A stretch of 64,000 nucleotides of DNA from Caldilineaceae bacterium (lineage in GTDB: Bacteria > Chloroflexota > Anaerolineae > Caldilineales > Caldilineaceae). Position numbers and translations under genes: made by a program. The notes beneath the pieces were generated by a model. That model saw nothing but the letters and a program-made list of their open reading frames with translations. It was not told where the DNA came from and did no database searches. Each line of letters starts with the position of its first letter. Position 1 is the stretch's first letter. Location: NCBI GenBank assembly GCA_019637645.1, contig JAHBVH010000038.1, positions 1-64,000 on the forward strand, written 5' to 3'. Positions 61,494 to 64,000 of the stretch are shown here, in pieces.

Positions 61494-62165
61494 ATGGCTG
61501 CCCTTTGGTCTATCGTGCCGCTCAGTGCATTGGTTGGTTATTTTCTGGGGGCTTTGCCGGTTGGCATGCTGGTCTGTCGTCTCTATGGCGTAGACGTGCG
61601 TACCATCGGCAGTGGCCGCACTGGCACCACCAATGTTTGGCGCGCCGCTGGGCTAAAGGCAGCCGTACCCACATTGGTGGGCGACGCCATCAAGGGTGTG
61701 GTGGCGATTTGGGTGATCCAACAGCTCTACCGGTGGCTCTTTCCCGAAACCGGCCCCATGAGCGTCGAAGAAGCCACGTTGCGCTATACCCTGCTCAAAG
61801 GTGCCGAAGCCACAGCCGGTGCGGCCGCGATTTTGGGCCATAATTGGTCTGTGTTCCTGGGCTTTCGGGGCGGCGCAGGGGGCATTACGAGCGCCGCCAC
61901 CGTCATGATGCTTTCGCCCCTCGTGGGTAGCATTGTTTGGCTCATTGGCGCTTTTTTGCTCTGGTGGACGCGCATTGCGGCCATTGCGACCTTTGGGGTG
62001 GGCATCAGTGCCTTTGCCCTTTTCCTCGTACTCTACCTCAACCAATCGGCCCCCTGGCCCTATGTGATCTATGGCATCGTTAGCTTGGTCGCCGTCATCG
62101 TGGCGCTAGAACCCAACCGCGAAAAGCTACGCAAGGGCGAAGAGCGGGTGATCACCCTGTGGTAA
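61494..62165 (+). CDS. plsY: PlsY-type glycerol-3-phosphate acyltransferase
   Basis: 223 residues, five to six membrane helices. Motif 1: IGSGRTGTTNVWRAAGLKA (family GSGNxGATNxxR). Motif 2: GHNWSVFLGFRGGAGGITSA, where the usual FKGGKG is FRGGAGG. Motif 3-like: EPNREKLRKGEERVITLW. PlsY acylates glycerol-3-phosphate with acyl-phosphate to start phospholipid synthesis. The motif 2 changes are notable, so full activity is likely but not certain. Three bases after tpx. Confidence 0.85.
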   Translation: MAALWSIVPLSALVGYFLGALPVGMLVCRLYGVDVRTIGSGRTGTTNVWRAAGLKAAVPTLVGDAIKGVVAIWVIQQLYRWLFPETGPMSVEEATLRYTLLKGAEATAGAAAILGHNWSVFLGFRGGAGGITSAATVMMLSPLVGSIVWLIGAFLLWWTRIAAIATFGVGISAFALFLVLYLNQSAPWPYVIYGIVSLVAVIVALEPNREKLRKGEERVITLW

Positions 62166-62186
62166 CCGAAGGGCTTGACTAGTATG

Positions 62187-63122
62187 CTACCGCGTATACA
62201 CCTGCTGCAAGCGATATTCCATCCAACGCACCAACCGAGTGAGTAGCACCACCATAATCAAATAGATAAAGGCCAGCAGAGTTAGCGTCTGCATATAAAG
62301 GAAATTACCCGCGGCCACCAATTTCGCCAGTTGGGTCATATCCTGCACCCCCAGCACAGAGGCCAACGAAGAATCCTTGACCATGGCAATAAAGTCATTA
62401 CCCAAGGCGGGCAAAACCCGCCGGATGGCCTGGGGCAAAATAATGTAGCGCATCGTTTGAAAGTAGCTCAAGCCCAGCGCCTTGGCCGCCTCATGCTGGC
62501 CGCGTTCAATCGATTGAATTCCGGCCCGGAAAATTTCTGCTTCAAAGGCGGCATAGCCCAAGCCCAACGCAATCATGGCGCGCCAATGGTTAGCCATGGT
62601 GCTCACCGGCGTAAACGGGGCAACCGGCAAGCCGATCAGGTGGAGCAGCAAGACAAAGAGATTCCCAAGCGAGACAAAGAGGTTGGCAAGCGCGATAAAG
62701 ATGGGCGTCAATGGCGGGGCCAGCACAAAGGCAACATAGAGCAACAACACCAACATAGGCACGCCGCGAATCACTTCGACATAAAAAGAGGCCACATTAT
62801 AGGCGATTGGATTGGTCGCGGTGCGCATCAAGCCCAGGATGAGCCCCAGCACCATCGCCAGTAAGTAGCCCAAGATCGCAATCGTCAAGGTGATCACAAT
62901 CCCTTTGAAGACCAGGCGACCGGCGGCCAATCCGTCGGGAGTCTGCCCCAACATATACCAAAATGAGCTGCGCGTCTCTGCGTCGGTGATCACCAACATC
63001 ACCAAATAAAGACCAAGCCCAATCGCGGCCAATAACCACCACGGCCACTTTCCCAACTGCTGCCAGATGGCTTTTTGTTCTGGGCCACTATTTACAGCAG
63101 TGCGGCTTGCATTTGCTGTCAT
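62187..63122 (-). CDS. Polar amino-acid ABC transporter permease (HisM/GlnP type)
   Basis: 311 residues. N-terminal helix WPWWLLAAIGLGLYLVMLVI, then a typical permease domain: GIVITLTIAILGYLLAMVLG, EVIRGVPMLVLLLYVAF, the EAA loop GIQSIERGQHEAAKALGLSY with LPQAIRRVLPALGNDFIAM, and KDSSLASVLGVQDM. A long insertion (about 150-180) lies between helices. It works with the binding protein encoded upstream; the ATPase is not in the window. 163 bp separate them, including a hairpin. Confidence 0.92.
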   Translation of the reverse strand: MTANASRTAVNSGPEQKAIWQQLGKWPWWLLAAIGLGLYLVMLVITDAETRSSFWYMLGQTPDGLAAGRLVFKGIVITLTIAILGYLLAMVLGLILGLMRTATNPIAYNVASFYVEVIRGVPMLVLLLYVAFVLAPPLTPIFIALANLFVSLGNLFVLLLHLIGLPVAPFTPVSTMANHWRAMIALGLGYAAFEAEIFRAGIQSIERGQHEAAKALGLSYFQTMRYIILPQAIRRVLPALGNDFIAMVKDSSLASVLGVQDMTQLAKLVAAGNFLYMQTLTLLAFIYLIMVVLLTRLVRWMEYRLQQVYTR

Positions 63123-63177
63123 TCGACCAACTCCTATGCTGCTTGGCTGATAAGAAAATAGGTATCACGAAGACACA

Positions 63178-63203
63178 TTACAAAGGGCTATTACAAAGGG
63201 CTA
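63178..63203. repeat. 13-bp perfect tandem duplication
   Basis: TTACAAAGGGCTA occurs twice head-to-tail, between the transporter permease start and the intercistronic hairpin. Confidence 0.9.
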
Positions 63204-63222
63204 GGAAGAAAGGCGTGATAGC

Positions 63223-63258
63223 AAAAGACCCCAAAGGTCATTACCTTTAGGGTCTTTT
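63223..63258. terminator. Intercistronic hairpin between binding-protein and permease genes
   Basis: AAAAGACCC pairs with GGGTCTTTT and AAAGGT with ACCTTT (one C/A mismatch), loop CATT. On the minus strand U-rich sequence ends the stem, so it can act as an attenuator that makes the binding protein more abundant than the permease. Confidence 0.75.
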
Positions 63259-63285
63259 GCTAGAGCGGATCACATCGACAGATAA

Positions 63286-64000
63286 CTATTCGGTTTCAAA
63301 CCACTTCTGATAGAGTTCGTCCATCTTGCCATCGGCCTGCATCGCTTCCAGGGCGGCGTCAACGGGCGCTTTGAGCGGGCTGCCCTTGCCAAAGATAAAG
63401 CCGAGTTCCTCGGTCTTCACCGGAGCGCCGGTTAGCTTCACCTTATCAGGATTGGCCCCCACATAGCCCAGCCCAGAGACGTTGTCGATCATCACGGCAT
63501 CGACATCTCCAGCCATCAAAGCTTGAACAGCTGGCCCAAATTGATCAAAGGCCACAATGCGATCTTCGCCAATCAACTCGGCCGCCGCGTCATAGTTGGT
63601 CGTGCCGATTTGGGTCCCCATCTTAAGATCGCGCAAAGCAACAAACTCTTCGGGCTCCACAAAGCGGCTTTCATCGGCCCGCACCAAGAGCATCTGCTGG
63701 GAGCTGATGTAGGGGATCGAAAAGTCTACATGCTGGCCGCGTTCTGCGGTGATGGTAATGCCATCGGCACCAACATCAAAGGTTTCCGTAGCTCCCTGCC
63801 CCCCCATAATAGCGACCATGGCATCCCAACTGGTCTCGACAAATTCCGGCTTGCAGTTAATACGGGTGCAGATTTCAGCAAAGATATCATAATCATACCC
63901 AACCCCCTCTTTGGTATCTGGATCGATATAGTTGAAGGGTTGATAGGCATTTTCCACCGCAATCCGCAGTGTACAACCTTGCAGATCAGGCATACCGTCT
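63286..64000 (-). CDS. Polar amino-acid ABC transporter substrate-binding protein (cut by window edge)
   Basis: The C-terminal ~238 residues; the signal peptide and start lie outside the window, and the internal Met at 63993 is not taken as the start. LRIAVENAYQPFNYIDPDTK, GVGYDYDIFAEICTRINC, MVAIMGGQGATETFDVGADG, ADGITITAERGQHVDFSIPY and LKMGTQIGTTNYDAAAELI are the solute-binding family 3 pattern. The YDYDIF and NAYQPFNYI segments fit a polar or acidic amino-acid ligand. Same strand and upstream of the permease gene. Confidence 0.9.
   Translation of the reverse strand, partial: DGMPDLQGCTLRIAVENAYQPFNYIDPDTKEGVGYDYDIFAEICTRINCKPEFVETSWDAMVAIMGGQGATETFDVGADGITITAERGQHVDFSIPYISSQQMLLVRADESRFVEPEEFVALRDLKMGTQIGTTNYDAAAELIGEDRIVAFDQFGPAVQALMAGDVDAVMIDNVSGLGYVGANPDKVKLTGAPVKTEELGFIFGKGSPLKAPVDAALEAMQADGKMDELYQKWFETE

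Overview
The window looks like chromosomal DNA of a moderately high-GC bacterium, most probably a member of the Chloroflexota (an inference from gene content, not a proven placement). Pointers are the archaeal-type XPB/Bax1 helicase-nuclease pair, GTP-dependent PEP carboxykinase, several secreted proteins with Thr/Ala/Pro linkers and SH3b or lectin-like repeats, a MacAB-type exporter with no visible outer-membrane partner, promoters that start transcription at or near the ATG, and cyanobacteria-like heptamer tandem repeats. No rRNA, tRNA or CRISPR array was seen.

Layout. 1-5.8 kb: the edge of a type III-B CRISPR system on the minus strand (cmr1 partial, cmr3, cmr2) behind a CARF-HTH regulator gene, which is divergent from a P-loop-ATPase/double-Csx3 gene. 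5.9-14.4 kb: a carbohydrate region with a GH29 fucosidase, a fuconolactonase-like hydrolase, a 1350-residue secreted protein with four lectin-like repeats, and a sulfatase. 14.4-18 kb: a BrnT/BrnA toxin-antitoxin pair, XPB and Bax1, and a broken mazF. 18-25.9 kb: a two-component system followed by secreted SH3b/beta-propeller, YceI-like and dioxygenase-like proteins and an ABC permease. 26-34.8 kb: one 2925-residue polyketide synthase with a terminal condensation domain. 34.9-47.4 kb: a P-type ATPase, a membrane-fusion protein/SH3b/HtrA operon, PEP carboxykinase and a second exporter operon on the opposite strand. 47.6-52.2 kb: a four-carbon-acid-sugar kinase, a secreted protein, a shikimate-dehydrogenase-like protein and a membrane protein. 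52.2-58.3 kb: a dihydroxyacetone/glycerol kinase operon carrying its own EI and HPr. 58.6-64 kb: rdgB, prs, bactofilin, tpx, plsY and a polar amino-acid ABC transporter that runs off the right edge.

Three threads tie the window together. First, Cmr2 has a GGDD cyclase palm but no HD nuclease domain, and its neighbours are a probable cyclic-oligoadenylate-sensing transcription factor and a probable ring nuclease, so this type III system appears to work mainly through second-messenger signalling with its own feedback control. Second, six promoters (five protein operons and one candidate small RNA) share in-phase 11-bp direct repeats ending in the -10 box; they lie around an OmpR-type two-component system and all protein targets are envelope functions, which suggests a local envelope-stress regulon. 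Third, the window carries several layers of non-coding repeats: an inverted-repeat family of about six intergenic copies, and heptamer tandem repeats that have even entered the polyketide synthase reading frame.
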